This document shows positions 36,676 through 48,784 of a stretch of 64,000 nucleotides of DNA, in pieces (the stretch's first letter is position 1; every line of letters starts with the position of its first letter). The position numbers and the translations under genes are program-made. Source of the DNA: Leuctra nigra. Taxonomy: Eukaryota > Arthropoda > Insecta > Plecoptera > Leuctridae. The stretch lies in contig OW203764.1 of assembly GCA_934045905.1 (NCBI GenBank), positions 23,183,109-23,247,108 on the forward strand, read 5' to 3'. The notes under the pieces were generated by a model. The model did no database searches, had not been told where the DNA came from, and saw only the letters and a program-made list of their open reading frames with translations.

Positions 36676-37249
36676 TATAAACTTGCATGGTGAAGTGCGT
36701 TGCCGAATAGTTTCCAAGTAACGATAATTTACATTCTAAGGGACTTGAAGTAGACGTAGTTGTGGTTTCTTCTCCTAAATAATTACAAAGTTGGATAATT
36801 ACGTGGTTACAACTTTCTAAGTGGATGTTTTTGACACAGGAGATAATGAGTCTCAACAATGAGCCTAATGCCGACGCAAGTTGAGCGAACATTGTTGTTG
36901 ATATCGGAACGTGATTAGGAGATAAGAGCTCCTAATTTCCTCTGTCACTTTTCATTCTCTATTATCGCATCCCCGTGGAAATTGAAATTACGCTTTTGAC
37001 AGTGTTATCTAATGGGCTAGGCGCCAATGTTAGAAGGCAAGTTAATGCCTCAGTTAAGAGCAGTATGGAGATAATAACATTTCGAATATCCAGCTGCTCA
37101 ATATATAGATGTTCAAAACTAGACCTTTCTTTACTTGTCCAAATTTGCGTTTTTTTCTGTTGGAGGTGGAAAAACATGAAGAGCAACAATGTTTACCAAA
37201 CCTGATACTGGAACTGGTAAAAATCACAATAAACCACGCTGTAATTATT
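36676..37249. other. Unique spacer between family B copies
   Basis: No gene supported; overlapping short frames on both strands have no recognisable domain. Confidence 0.5.
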
Positions 37250-38250
37250 TGAGCGAGCGTAGCGAGCGTCATTACGGTACTCTTATGGCACTTTCTCTGT
37301 GTGTGTGTTTTTTTTTTGTGTGGTCACAGCCCAGGTCAAACCGCTCAAGCAATCGATCTGAAATTTTGTACACTTACTAACGTAATCTATGAGGTCCCTG
37401 GGATCGTTTTTGAACGGGCTCCTGTGATTGGTTCAAATTTAAAAAAAATTATCTTTCGATTGGTTGTTCCGATCAATTTGAAATTTAGCAAAGTCATTTC
37501 AACCAACAATTTACCCAATCATAATAAATTTCAGCCAAATCCTCCCATTGGTTCAAATTTGAAACCATTTTTACGGTGATTTTTGTAATTTAAACTAGAA
37601 CAGATTGACCGATCAACTTGAAACTTCGCGTGGTCATTGGTACCAACATTTTAGATATTTTTGCCAATTTTCAGTCTAATCTGTCGTTATTTTCAAAAGT
37701 TTTGTCATTTTAAGGTCATTTTATTCCATAATCTTGAAAAATGTATACTAAATTGTCATCCCTGCCTTCTTTAAGCTTCTGTTCCAAGGCAAGGCCTGTA
37801 GAGCAGCCAAGCTATCCACAATGTACAGTAAAATGAAAGCATTTTTGAGCTAGCGCATAAAATCGGATGCAGTACGAAGGCCAAATCCTCTAATTGGTTT
37901 AAGTTTAAATAATGTCTTCTGATTGGTAGACAATAAAAATGTTCACATTAAGTTCAAATTTTGCATGGTGATCAAGACCAACTTAATATTAAATTTTACA
38001 TATTGTAAGCTCAATCAGTCAAGTATTAATTGTAATTTTACGAGTTTAGAATGGGATGTTACAAGAGATTTCTGGAGAAGGTATGTAGGTAAGACTTCAC
38101 GACACAATGGATCTGTTATTCATCCAGAGTATTATGGAGATTGAAAAATTGCAGAGAAAATCGTCTTGTGCCGTGTCGTGCATCGTTACTATGGGGATGT
38201 TGCATGTTCTGTGCTCGCTCATCAACGCGTTATACTGAGCGTTTTCCTAG
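37250..38250 (+). mobile_element. Family B Helitron-like element, copy 4
   Basis: 1001 bp. The 5' half is close to copy 3. The 3' half (from about 37720) diverges and instead resembles copy 5, with GCATGGTGATCAAGACCAAC, AGAGTATTATGGAGATT and TGTGCCGTGTCGTGCATCG. The element looks mosaic. Ends GAGCGTTTTCCTAG then T. Confidence 0.75.
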
Positions 38251-41200
38251 TTATGTAAACACAGGTCCTGTATTTCTTCCATGCTTATATCAATATATTA
38301 CCCGTTTATCTCAGTCCAATGCTTTCGGAGAAGTTGCATTTTAAAAATAAGCTCCTAAAAAAAACTTTCTTTAGGATGAACCAAAGTAGGAAAATTATAC
38401 TCCGCCCTGAATATTTTCCACTATGTTAGTGAGCGTCAAATGCAGCCAGGCAAATTCCCATGTTGGTTTGGGAAACCGGTAAAGGAACTATTTACATAAT
38501 TCCTTACGAAGTCAACGAAAATAAATATCTTGGAAAATATGAAAAAGCTTAATTTACAATAAAACGTCGGGTTAAGGGGAAGGAAGAGCCTCTGAATGAG
38601 GACCTCGGCTGGAAAGCAGTTATCGTCCCGTCTCGTTGAAGATAGACTAGATGTTAAAGCGACAAAGTTGTGGAGAATGAATTGCAGATTATGCAGCGTT
38701 GACCACTTATTTGAAATTTTTAATCACCTTAAAGTTATAAGTAGTTATATGTTGCGTAATTATTGAGTAAATAAAACTAATAATTTTAAAAATTGGTTCA
38801 ACGACGCTTAAACTAGATTTAATTTCAAGCACCTTTGCTCTTGAAACATTTTTTTCTAACTTGATCGGTAGAGGCACAATTTGCTTTCTCACACCATCAA
38901 TGTTATGAGTTTTGCATAAAACCAGGGGCACTGAAACCGACTGAAGTTGCAAGTAAACATTCTGGGAGTTCCAGTAACGGTGTGGAAGGGGATGATGGGA
39001 GGGTCCTTAGAGACAGCATGGAAATATAAATAGTGCACTGATAGCGAGAGTTTGTATGTCAACAATAATCATCAGTTTCCCCAGCATTTACACAATCAAC
39101 GACGACTGGAGACAGACGGACCTCAGAGTTGTCTAAATCATCTTACCTAATTTATAAAAATCTATCTATCATAAAGTGTATACCGTCTAAAATGATTGGA
39201 AATGGCCTAAAATTAAATTTTCATTGTAAGTTGATAAAATGTAAGTGAAAATTTTCAGAAACATAGAATGTTGATATTCAAAACAGCCATGTACAAATCT
39301 TCCCAACAATTTAATTTATCATAATAAAATTCGCTGTTGTATTAATAAAGACTTCACTTAATATTATTTTATATGCTATTTTTTAAATTTTAATTTTAAT
39401 ATTTATGTTTTTTTGAAGATATAAATATATTTTTGCTAATTGAATAACTGTTGAATTCGGCAACACTTCTCTAAGCATCCATAATAATTCACTGTAAATA
39501 GTAGCATCTCGGGCAATCTATTATTCTTGAGTCAATCTCGGCAAGGTTATGTCACGATGTGTATTTATTCTCATTGTGACAACAATGTCGAACAGTTTTC
39601 CCGTCTACAATTACTAGTGCAGAATAACAGATGAATTTCGACGCTCGCTAAGAGCACATCAATGTGTGTCTCAACTGTATGCACTATTTTATTATTTATA
39701 ACTGAAAACTGTATGTTATAAAGGTAAATAAATATTTTTGGTTGCAATGTGTATCATAGCAACTGAATGATAATTATACATTGTACGTGTTATTTCACAC
39801 GTTAATCCCGAACACAGGTTTAGGTCACCGATAGCAATGATTTGTCAGACAAACGGCGAATAATTATTTAATTGTTGTATTGACCGTTATCATTACTCCA
39901 ACCATTCCATTTAAAAAAAAAAAATCGATGTAGGTGTCAAAGGTTTCAAAATATAACATATAAAGTGTGTGACTTTTTGTTGATTTTTTCTACTAGTTTT
40001 GAGCAATGAAATAATATATGATATTATTTCAAAATTTCCTAATTCATTGATTTATAAATTTCACAACATACCACTTATATAGTCCGGAGAAAAGGCTGGA
40101 AATATTCATGTGTATTTTTATTACTTTATTTCATTATTTTTCGTATTTTCTACTCTCTACTTACATGAAGTAGACAGTAGACAGTGTCTACGTTCTATTA
40201 CAAGAACCACATGCACAAAAACTAAAATGACTTTCTTGCTCTGATTGCGATAATATTATTCTCTTAGTAAAGAACCCAGAGAGAAATGAGACTACCTATA
40301 CCTATTCGTAAACAAATTTTTCCAATGGCATTATACTCTCAGGTGGTGAAATAAGATCAGTGTCATATATCGCCGTTATAATGGTTAAAAATCAATAAAA
40401 GGATTTGCAATCTTTGAATCTATTAGATAAGTGTTGAACACTTTATTGCGTGTGATTATTCTTGATCCTCGATGATTTTGTTCGTGTTGTGAAAGTGATG
40501 CCAATGATGTCATTTGAGTTGGTAACCAGTCTGGACCCAGCGATCATAACAACAATACTCGGGGTATCCGATCTCACTTCTGTTTACATTTTTTGCATGG
40601 GAACTAAAGTCGGAAGAAAACATTCATATCAAACATTGTTCCCAGCTAGACCAATCACAGTAATGACAACAAATTCGTCGCCAAATCTGATCCCGCCTTA
40701 TTTACCTTTAAAAACCCCGCCTACAATAGCAATTAGGGCTGATTCTCTAGGAGCAGTCAGCCGGTCCTTCCCCTTAATAAGTTATTGATTTCCTATCAAA
40801 GGAGAAAATAATAAAATTCCAAATAATGTCTGTCCAAGGACCTTATTCTTAACGCACATCACATTTCCACTTCACAGTTAATAAATGCTTTTCATCCAAA
40901 CTAATGATTACTTTGTAGAAACTTAACTTCAACTTTCAGGTGTTCAATCTGTCATTGTACAGTCACAGAAATATGTTCTCATAGATACTTGAACCTTATG
41001 ATTATGACACTGTAAGGATGTTTTTCTAGCAACTTAGTATTATAATTTCGAACTTAGAGACGGACCACTAAGGTCGTCATATTTAGAAGACTTCTTTCCA
41101 TGACTGTACTTTGTGTGAACTTTGTACTGCAAGTAGCAATGTCTAAATTAATACTCCAAAATATCGAGATTCGATAAAACCTCCTACACTCACTTCCAAC

Positions 41201-41994
41201 ACGAGTTCCCCGTTGGCAAGCACTACGTTATTTCAGTTAATTGACCGAGGTAAATAACCTATACAGTTTGGTGGGCGCATGTAAATAATCACGCATCCAG
41301 TTTGTTTACCCCTAGAAATTGGCAAAGTGACATGAAGAAAATACACACAATATTAGCTGGTAATACACATTAATACGAATTTACCTCGGTTATAAGTACA
41401 TATTCAACATCAATATTGATACAATTAATTATTAACTTGATCAGAACACATACCTTATTGTAGTGGCGAGCTGTCAGTTGAGAAACAAAGCGAACCAACG
41501 AAGATCTCTCGAGACTTCTTCATGTCGCCACTGGTGTTTACGTGTCAATAAGTTATGCCGCCAATGTCAATAGCAAACATGAGAAATCATGAAGGAATAA
41601 TCGATCTTGCTCTCGACAGTGACGATGATGCAGTGTTTTTACTCGCCGTTACGATGTGAAGGCGTGAAAGATGGGGAAAAGATCACAAAAGTCAGGCGAC
41701 GGTTTTACTCAATGTTTACTTCGTTGCCCAAATCATCAGGTGGTTCACTGACTTTTCGAACTCCGAGAAGAAGTTCGTATAATTCAAACGTTATACAGTT
41801 AGAAAATGTTGAGTTGAGATGTAATCTTTTTTATTTATTATAAATATGAAGTATCAGTGGAATAATTAGACGTGACGTTATAAATGTTAATATTTTGTGT
41901 GTGCAAATATTGTTGTTTATATAAATGTATTCGAAGGTAACTTACATAATAATATAAATAGTAAAATCTTGACAAGATTTAGCTGTCAACGCTT
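38251..41994. other. Unique non-coding stretch
   Basis: AT-rich with no recognised transposon. The frame at 40462-40788 (108 codons) has no domain or splice support. Confidence 0.45.
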
Positions 41995-42330
41995 GTCAAG
42001 TAATCACTCTTTTCCACGAGGCGCCTAGTACAGCTGCCACACGACAACAACTCCCTCCTTCGTTTCCCGAGCGTCGCCGTCGGTTTTCCCAAACCGAACG
42101 TCGTCTGTGACGTCATCTTCGGCTACTTCCGCCACATGTTCGGCTCCACGCGCTATACCTGCTTATATCGAAGTAACATAACACACACACACACACACCC
42201 ACACTATTGATGTGTGACATCGGCTAGGTTCGGTGAATAAGCCACGCCCAGGCACACGCCAAGCGTCGCGGTGCTACAGTGTGTGACGTCATTTAACGAC
42301 GTCGTTACCAGGGTGATGGACGAGAAAGCT
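41995..42330. promoter_or_regulatory. CpG-rich block with two CRE sites, candidate promoter
   Basis: This 330-bp segment is far richer in G+C and CpG than its neighbours. It holds two perfect TGACGTCA sites (42108-42115 and 42284-42291), an (AC)n run at 42181-42198 and several CGTCG/GTCGC motifs. No attached coding exon could be seen, so it may be a promoter or enhancer of a gene whose exons lie elsewhere. Confidence 0.3.
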
Positions 42331-42457
42331 ATCTGATAGCAGGTGAGGGGCACAGGTAAAACACAGGACAATCGATCTTTACAGATTGTGAAGCTGTTGC
42401 TTTAAAGATTCGGAGAAAATTGGCTCTCATCACAGACATTCTGATTTCAAATTATAA

Positions 42458-42511
42458 CGAGGAAAACCAATGATAAGCGAGCACCGGTACATGCAACATC
42501 TCCAAATGAAA
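42458..42511 (-). mobile_element. Truncated inverted family B 3' end
   Basis: Reads on the minus strand as a degraded family B terminus: GGTGCTCGCTTATCA preceded by a GGAGATGTTGCATGTACC segment. It lies about 20 bp from the start of copy 5, in opposite orientation. Part of the terminal hairpin is deleted. Confidence 0.5.
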
Positions 42512-42532
42512 ATCCACTTTGATGGCATTAGT

Positions 42533-43141
42533 TGAGCGAGCGAAGCGAGTGACTCATTTTTGGCTCTTTTGACACGGACCTCTATTTTCTTGTATGTTTT
42601 TTTTGTCCATACCGCTATACATGTTGCACCGTTTCTTCGTTCGAGCTGAAATTTTGCACACATTACGTACCAACTCTGGAATTTGCAGACCATTTTAAAT
42701 CCGTTGTTTGGTTCAAATTTTAAAATAATTATCTTCCGATTAGTGGGTCAGATCAATTTGAACATTTCCCAAGTCATTGCGACCTACATTGTCTCAAATC
42801 TTACAAAGTTTGACTAATTGGTCGAAAATCAAAATGAACCGATTAAGCTCTAATTTGGCATGGTGATCAAGACCAACATTATCTCATATTTTACACATTT
42901 TCAATCCAAACGGTCAAGTATGTATTACCATTTTAAGAGTTTAGTATGGGTTGTCAAAAGAGTTTTCTGGAAAAAGTACGGAGTTATAAGTCACGACATA
43001 TTGGATCTGTTATTCAACCAGAGTTAATATGGAGATTTGAGAGTTGCCAAAAATCGTATTGTGTCGTGTATCGTGTTTGGTTGGAGTTGTTGCGCGTATT
43101 CGTGCTCGCTCATCAACGCGTTACTCGGAGCGTTTTCCTAG
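42533..43141 (+). mobile_element. Family B Helitron-like element, copy 5
   Basis: 609 bp, the shortest full-ended copy, with fewer internal units. Start TGAGCGAGCGAAGCGAGTG, end GAGCGTTTTCCTAG followed by T. The 3' half matches copy 4. Confidence 0.75.
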
Positions 43142-43617
43142 TTTACAATCATAGATTAAATACGCTTAAAATGTCAGAAACTCGCAAGATTATGCTCAAG
43201 ATATTATATTCGTAAAAAAATATACAATGTAAATTTGCGAGTTACACAAACCATACATTGGGCTTGTCTGCAAGACTGTCTTCTAAAATATACACCCGAG
43301 TATAATAATACATAAACTGTGCTGTCTCGGCAAAAATAAATCTCTGAAGTACATACAAACACATTTTTAATTGCGTTAGGCTTGCAGTCCTTCCGCCTCC
43401 TTAACAATTTTTTTCCCTGATATTTATCACACTGGGCTGCACCCGTGCATGGATCACGTGATCGTTTTGCACATGTGCCGAGAGACACATTTTAGTCTGT
43501 GTACATGCACATTGATCATTTGGGCCAAGAGAAATTAGGAATTAGATCAAATTATCAAGATCAATTAGATCAAATTAGATCAAGTTCAATGAAATTTATT
43601 CGATAGGAAAAAAGCAT
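43142..43617. other. Non-coding stretch
   Basis: No gene supported. Around 43535-43590 short imperfect repeats of AGATCAAATTA occur. Confidence 0.5.
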
Positions 43618-43780
43618 TAAAAACGATGCGCCATATATATTTTGATTTTTGAAATAAAGTTTTGATTTGGCATTTTTTTTGATATTATTACTTTTTAGTG
43701 CTGAATTTTTAGATATCTTTAATTTTTTTTAATTGAAGAGACTTACATGGTATTTTTTACACTGAGTGTTTTTATGGGGA
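43618..43780 (+). mobile_element. Solo arm of family A
   Basis: Matches the right-hand arm of family A copy 1 (1842-1999) from AAACGATGCGCCA to GAGTGTTTTTATGGGG, with more substitutions than among the full copies. No partner arm or hairpin end is nearby. Directly abuts the MITE that begins at about 43782. Confidence 0.75.
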
Positions 43781-43781
43781 T

Positions 43782-43975
43782 TTTCTTTACACCAACAGAA
43801 TTTAAAAAATCAGCCACACACTGGAGTACTTTATAACCTCTGGTATTACCTAACAGTGTTAAATACACTATTTATCTCAAACAAATTGTATTTATTACTT
43901 TGAGATCATACCAGAGGTCATAAAGTACCTACTGTATGTGTGTTTTTTTAATTCTGTTAGTGGAAAGAAAAATGT
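43782..43975. mobile_element. Foldback MITE of about 194 bp
   Basis: Inverted arms of about 80 bp: TTTTCTTTACACCAACAGAA through ACTTTATAACCTCTGGTAT on the left, and its diverged reverse complement on the right (ATACCAGAGGTCATAAAGT to TTCTGTTAGTGGAAAGAAAA). Non-coding. Confidence 0.75.
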
Positions 43976-44847
43976 AATACAGAAGATTTGAAGAACTGTG
44001 TGTTTCTCTTTACTGTACCCAGACCTCTTAATTAATATTAACACCATAGCAACTAAAATAGTCAAAAGGAGACAATCATTTCAGATGCTTAATTATGTGA
44101 GTTGCTGTAAGTACGACATTAAAACGATGATATATTCTAAGAAGGAATGAAATAATTCAATTATACGAGTACACTTACAGACAGTCCAGACTTGAAACAA
44201 CCCAAATTGCATAGAGGGCAGCTGTGTTACCTAACCATCTGAAACGAGGTCAATCAGTTGTTAACTAATGTAATTAATTGTTTATATCTTCCATCCAATA
44301 CCCACCAACCTGAAATGATCTGATCCTTTAGTTGATATCACGGTGGTTGATATCTAATGCAGGAGGGTAGTAAAATTGCGGGAATGCAGTTGAGACAGTT
44401 CAAAATTGTATCCTTTTCGGGAAAAAATACTTGTTTGGTAGAGTGAAACATCGGCCTTCATAAGGAAAAGTATGTACAATGTTCTTGTGTTTTACTTTGT
44501 TTTACTACTTTGTGTTACGTTCATCACAATAAAACTCCCCTCAAAACAAACACACGTGTCAAGCCAAGTCATTGCAGGAAGACATTTCAGGAAGAGCAAA
44601 ACAGTTTTCCTCTTCTGCTACAACTTGTCAAAGTGACAGAGCAACAGGCGTCGCTCTTTGTTCTTACAACATGTGGGCCCAGAACTCAAAATATGCTGTG
44701 ATATAAAAGCTCGGGAAATTTACCACATAGAAAACTTGCCCTGATAGTGATGTCAAAAGAATCATGTCTAATTTTATTTAACTTTCTTTAGAAAAATTTC
44801 ACACAATAATTCTGTACCACTGAGGTAGAGGGGCGGAAGTCCATTTC
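43976..44847. other. Unique non-coding stretch
   Basis: No gene or named repeat supported. Confidence 0.5.
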
Positions 44848-45060
44848 AATATGTCTTTAAGATTTTCAAACTGTTATCGGGATTGTCATTGAGTGGCTCA
44901 ATAAATAAGTGGTGCCACAGCTTGAATAGAAATATAAACATGCAAATTATATTAAGGGATGCACGAGAAGGGTGCAAATGACTGCTGCCCACAATACATG
45001 GTTGACCATTGAGATCCAGCTTACTTATCAATATAAAATACATTAAAATTAATAACTAAT
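44848..45060 (-). mobile_element. Non-LTR retrotransposon 3' remnant
   Basis: On the minus strand this contains a stretch (CTATTCAAG preceded by TTTGCATGTTTATATTT) shared with the remnant at 52720-53250. Both also share the CTCGTG/TCATCCCT-type sequence just upstream. The translated piece resembles a degraded C-terminal end of a non-LTR reverse transcriptase. Assignment is tentative. Confidence 0.35.
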
Positions 45061-45134
45061 GAAATATGTATGAATGAAGTTAATTGGTTTTAAAATAAAA
45101 AATATTGATATTTACAATTACTTTCTATACAATA

Positions 45135-45742
45135 CTAAAAACTATTATTATAAAGGTGATTATGAAGAATGCAAATAGAAGATTTTAAAACAGATGGAAC
45201 AATTAAATCTAACAATGATAAGGAGATTCCTACGCGCTTGAGGAAGTCGGTGAAGAATGAAGGGATCGCTGCTCGGGCTCCAACCAACAGGCCAACAACT
45301 TCCCATCTGGCAACAGGGACTTTATAACGTCTGGCTAGATCTTCAATACAGGGCTCGTAAATCCTCTTCTTTTCCTCATCGACATCCTCCGCATGCCTCA
45401 TTCCTTGCTCGAAGCGAATTGTAGGGTCCAATATGAGGGCTTGTTTCTTGTCATTCCTAATGGCGATGATGTCAGCACGACGTGTCGAGTCATCCACTGC
45501 TAGAGATGACACCTCTTCAAGCACCTCCCAGCGTGGTTGACGACGCAGAGCATCAGCAATCATCGTTCGTACTGCATGATGACGTGAGTTGCGTAACAGT
45601 TCCCCTTTGGAACATCTACCTAACACATGCGCAATGGTTTCTATCTCGTTGCAGTTTGTTGAACGGCAACGGTTTGTGTCAGTAGATCTTCCGGGGACTG
45701 CACGCACTGCAGCGACATTTCATGACATCTTGTCGATTTGGT
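45135..45742 (-). pseudogene. R2-like retrotransposon C-terminus: zinc knuckle and RLE endonuclease
   Basis: The frame from 45707 encodes RAVPGRSTD, then CRSTNC-x7-H-x4-C (C14, C19, H27, C32), RHHAVR (43-48), RADIIAI (77-83), LDPTIRFE (93-100), IYEPCIEDLARRYKV (116-130) and WEVVGLLVGARAAIP (135-149). The CCHC plus RADII/LDPTIRFE order is the C-terminal region of R2-type non-LTR elements: a zinc knuckle followed by a restriction-enzyme-like endonuclease of the PD-(D/E)XK type. The frame continues upstream of 45707 as NVAAV but meets a TGA at 45720-45722, and a frameshift near 45742-45754 connects to the upstream thumb region. The protein would nick target DNA for priming; this copy is inactive. 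Confidence 0.8.
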
Positions 45743-46240
45743 CCATTCGGATGACGACAATCCTTTTTTCATATACACCCACTTGTTGGATCGTGGTGTT
45801 TCAGCAAACATTGACACCCCTTTACCCTTCTGAGGAAGCTTCGTCCAAGTGTCAAAGGATGCTTGCCGAAGAGTCTCACGTAGGATGCGACCAGAGACTC
45901 TTTCATCATTAAGTTCAGGTGAGAGGCCCAGGTCGGAGACACACTTTGACTTCTCAGTGTGAAGGTCACGTACAACACCTATCAGTTGGTCATTAGAAGC
46001 AAGCAATTTCTTGCAAATGTTGAAATGCTGCACATGCGCCTCCCAGGTGGCACGCATGATTCCAAGTCCTCCGAATTTTCTAGGTGCATATATGAACGAT
46101 GTGGGAGTGTCACCAGGCAGGCCGATAATCTCTTTGACTGCACTACGTATGATGATGTCTTTGTCCTCAAGAAACTTCGAAGTCAGCTGAGGTATCGGGG
46201 CACATTGGAGAGGATATATTAGTTTCGGCCAAATACAATC
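45743..46240 (-). pseudogene. R2-like retrotransposon: post-RT thumb region, 5'-truncated
   Basis: Reads WPKLIYPLQCAPI, a spacer, AVKEIIGLPGDTPTSFIYAP, then GGLGI and on to GLSSSEW at the frameshift. The LPxDTPxxFxYAP...GGLGI block is characteristic of the region after the RT palm in R2-clade elements. No RT palm motifs exist upstream. Sequence resembling the family begins near 46240, next to an AATACAATC duplication, so the copy is a typical 5'-truncated insertion. The open frame extends to 46324 by chance. Confidence 0.8.
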
Positions 46241-46899
46241 AATACAATCAATCGATAGAGACAGAAAACGAAACAATCCACCGCCATTGGAAAAGACAAG
46301 AACCAGACTCTTCTTCTGCTCCACTGCACACTTGAGCTCTCCAGTCAGAGCTCATAGATTTCGGCTTCATCACAACACCAAAATAAATGAAATATTTTTG
46401 AAAAAAGGGGTTCGGAGACGTCGCTTTTGATTCAGCTTGTCTCTGAGAGAGAATAATGTCGCGATGGCGCCTCTTCTCTCTCCAGAGAGAATGATGTCGC
46501 CTATGGCGCCACTCTCTCTTATGTGCCTTCCTCACTGCACACGAACCCCTGTAGTTAACCCTCATCGGAAGCTTCTATATATACAATCCAACTGGTAAAA
46601 ACCACAAGCGAGTGCTACGGTTAGTTCACTAAAAATAATTTTACAAGATTTGTGTCTGCACCAATCAATTTATGACCAAACAATTTTATTTTTGTGATGG
46701 TATTTGCCTACTGAATAGTTGAATTGCGAAGTGATTTTCTTAAAATTATTTTTAACCCCACATTCAAGCTCCCTTACAGGAATAATTGAGCTAATTACAA
46801 AAACAAAAATATGACACAATCGCGCATTTAGTGGGAAAAGCAACAAAATTGGCACACTTGTACAGAAAAATAAATACACTATTCGATATTACCCTCGAG
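46241..46899. other. Non-coding stretch
   Basis: A segment beginning GAGAGAAT, containing ATGTCGC and ending TGGCGCC is duplicated (about 46448-46472 and 46486-46508). Otherwise no recognised feature. Confidence 0.45.
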
Positions 46900-47810
46900 G
46901 GCTGAAATAGCAACCCCCATTTGGGGATGGTGGGGGTGCAAAGTTTTGGGGATGATTACATATAAATATTAATTCTGATGCATTGTACAAATATAAGATG
47001 CCACTTAATATACGATAAATTTTAAAAAGGTTCCAATTATATTTAAAAAATGTGATATTGCACAAGATTTGTAAGGGGGTGGTAAAAGTTACCCCTCTGC
47101 ATTATAATAATTAACTTCCACAATTATGGAGCGATTTTAAGTTATGAGCTCTCAATCGATAGATAAAATTACGTAGATTCATGTCATGATATTGTTTATA
47201 TATTTAAAGCGCCCTACCTCAGCTAGGTGGTGGCAAAGTTAAAATTTGGGGGGATAATTTTTTAAATGTTAATTCTAAGGAATAGTACAAATATTAACAC
47301 CTCTTAACATCGACATAATTGTAACCCGGTCCAAATTATATATAAAAAATTAAAAATGAACTAAAAATTTTAGGGGGTGCAAAAAATCCTTTACCTCATA
47401 TTAACTATCTTTCATAATTATAGAGTTATTTCATGTTATATGCACTCAATCGATAGAAAAAATTACATAAATTCATGCTATGATATTTGTTTTGTATTTG
47501 GAACGACCGACCCCTGATTTAATTTAAATATTGAGTCCAATTAATCATACAAATATGTATTGTAACTTTAAATTGTAGCTAGGTCCAAATAATATATAAA
47601 AACATAGTTTTGACCAAACATTATAAGGGGATGCATATAATTCACCTTTAGCCTCATAAATTTACTAACTTCCAAAATTATGATGCGATTTCAAGTACTG
47701 AGCAGTCAATCGATAGAAAAAATATATTTGGATTCATAAAATTATATTTGTTTCATGTTTAGATTAACTTTAAGAAATAAGAAGTACGCCCTCTAAACAG
47801 TTCAGGGATG
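46900..47810 (+). repeat. Diverged tandem array of three units of about 0.26-0.3 kb
   Basis: Each unit has a G-run (GGGGGTG-like), a TGTTAATTCTAAGGAATAGT-type part, a GTCCAAATTATAT part and an ACTCAATCGATAGA box. The TCAATCGAT box recurs at 47152, 47446 and 47706. Units are clearly related but heavily diverged. The array ends about 80 bp before family B copy 6. No coding function seen. Confidence 0.7.
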
Positions 47811-47888
47811 TAAATTAGCAATATTTTTAAATTTTATCGGCACAAGAGTATAGATGAATTTAAACATCTTTAAAGATCGTTTTATTTA

Positions 47889-48784
47889 CTAGGAAAACGC
47901 TCTGTGTAACGCGTTGATGAGCGAGCATGGATACACGCAACACCTCGAACCGAAATTATGTACATCGAAAATGTCATTAAAAGCCAATAATTCTTGAATT
48001 TCGTCACATACTTGTATAAAATATCTCCAAAATCTCCAAAACTATTGGTCCCAATTACCTTGCTAAGTTTCAAGTTGATCGATTAAGCCTTTGATTGAAC
48101 GGTTCCTTGTTAATTTTCAAAAATTACAGATCGTTCAAAAAATACCTGGGACCATTCATATGATATGATATTAGTGTGTACACAATATCAGATCAATCTG
48201 TTGAACGGTCATTATTAGTTTCATTTCGTTTGAAACTTTCTGCTCTAACTACCTTGCCTTGAACTGAAGATTCGAAGTCGCCGTGAATTTGACAGCCAAC
48301 ACGCAAAATGTCCCTAAAATTACAATTTTTTTTTAAAAAAACGACAGATTTGACTGAAAATTGGCAAAAATACCTTAAATGTTGGTACAAATGACCATGC
48401 AAAGTTTTTAGTTAATCGGTTAATCGGTTCTAGTTTAAATTTCAAAAATCACAGGAAAAATGGTTTCAAATTTGAACCAATGGGAGGATTTGGATGAAAA
48501 TTTTTATGATTGGGTACACTGTTGGTTGCAATAACTTTGCTAAATTTCAAATTGATTGGACTAACCAACCGAAAGATAATTTTTTTAACATTTGAACCAA
48601 TCAGTGGATTTCAAAAAAATTAGGGTCTGCAACGCCGAGAAATGGTCCGTACATGTGTGCAAATTTCAGCTCGATCGAAGAAAAACTGTGATTTGTATAC
48701 CCTCAGGTAGCAGAAAAAAATACAAAAAAAAATCAGAGGTCCGTGCCAAAAGAGCCAAAAGGAGACGCTTGCTTCGCTCGCTCA
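47889..48784 (-). mobile_element. Family B Helitron-like element, copy 6
   Basis: Reverse-oriented 896-bp copy: CTAG at 47889 with the AACGCGTT hairpin region beside it, and TGAGCGAGCGAAGCAAGCG reading leftward from 48784. Internally close to copies 1 and 2. It is the only full family B copy on the minus strand here. Confidence 0.75.

Noticed and set aside
34284..38250. Tandem segmental duplication of family B
   Set aside because: The spacers between copies are unrelated, so these are separate insertions.
40462..40788. 108-codon candidate gene
   Set aside because: No recognisable domain, no splice or promoter support; composition like the surrounding non-coding DNA.
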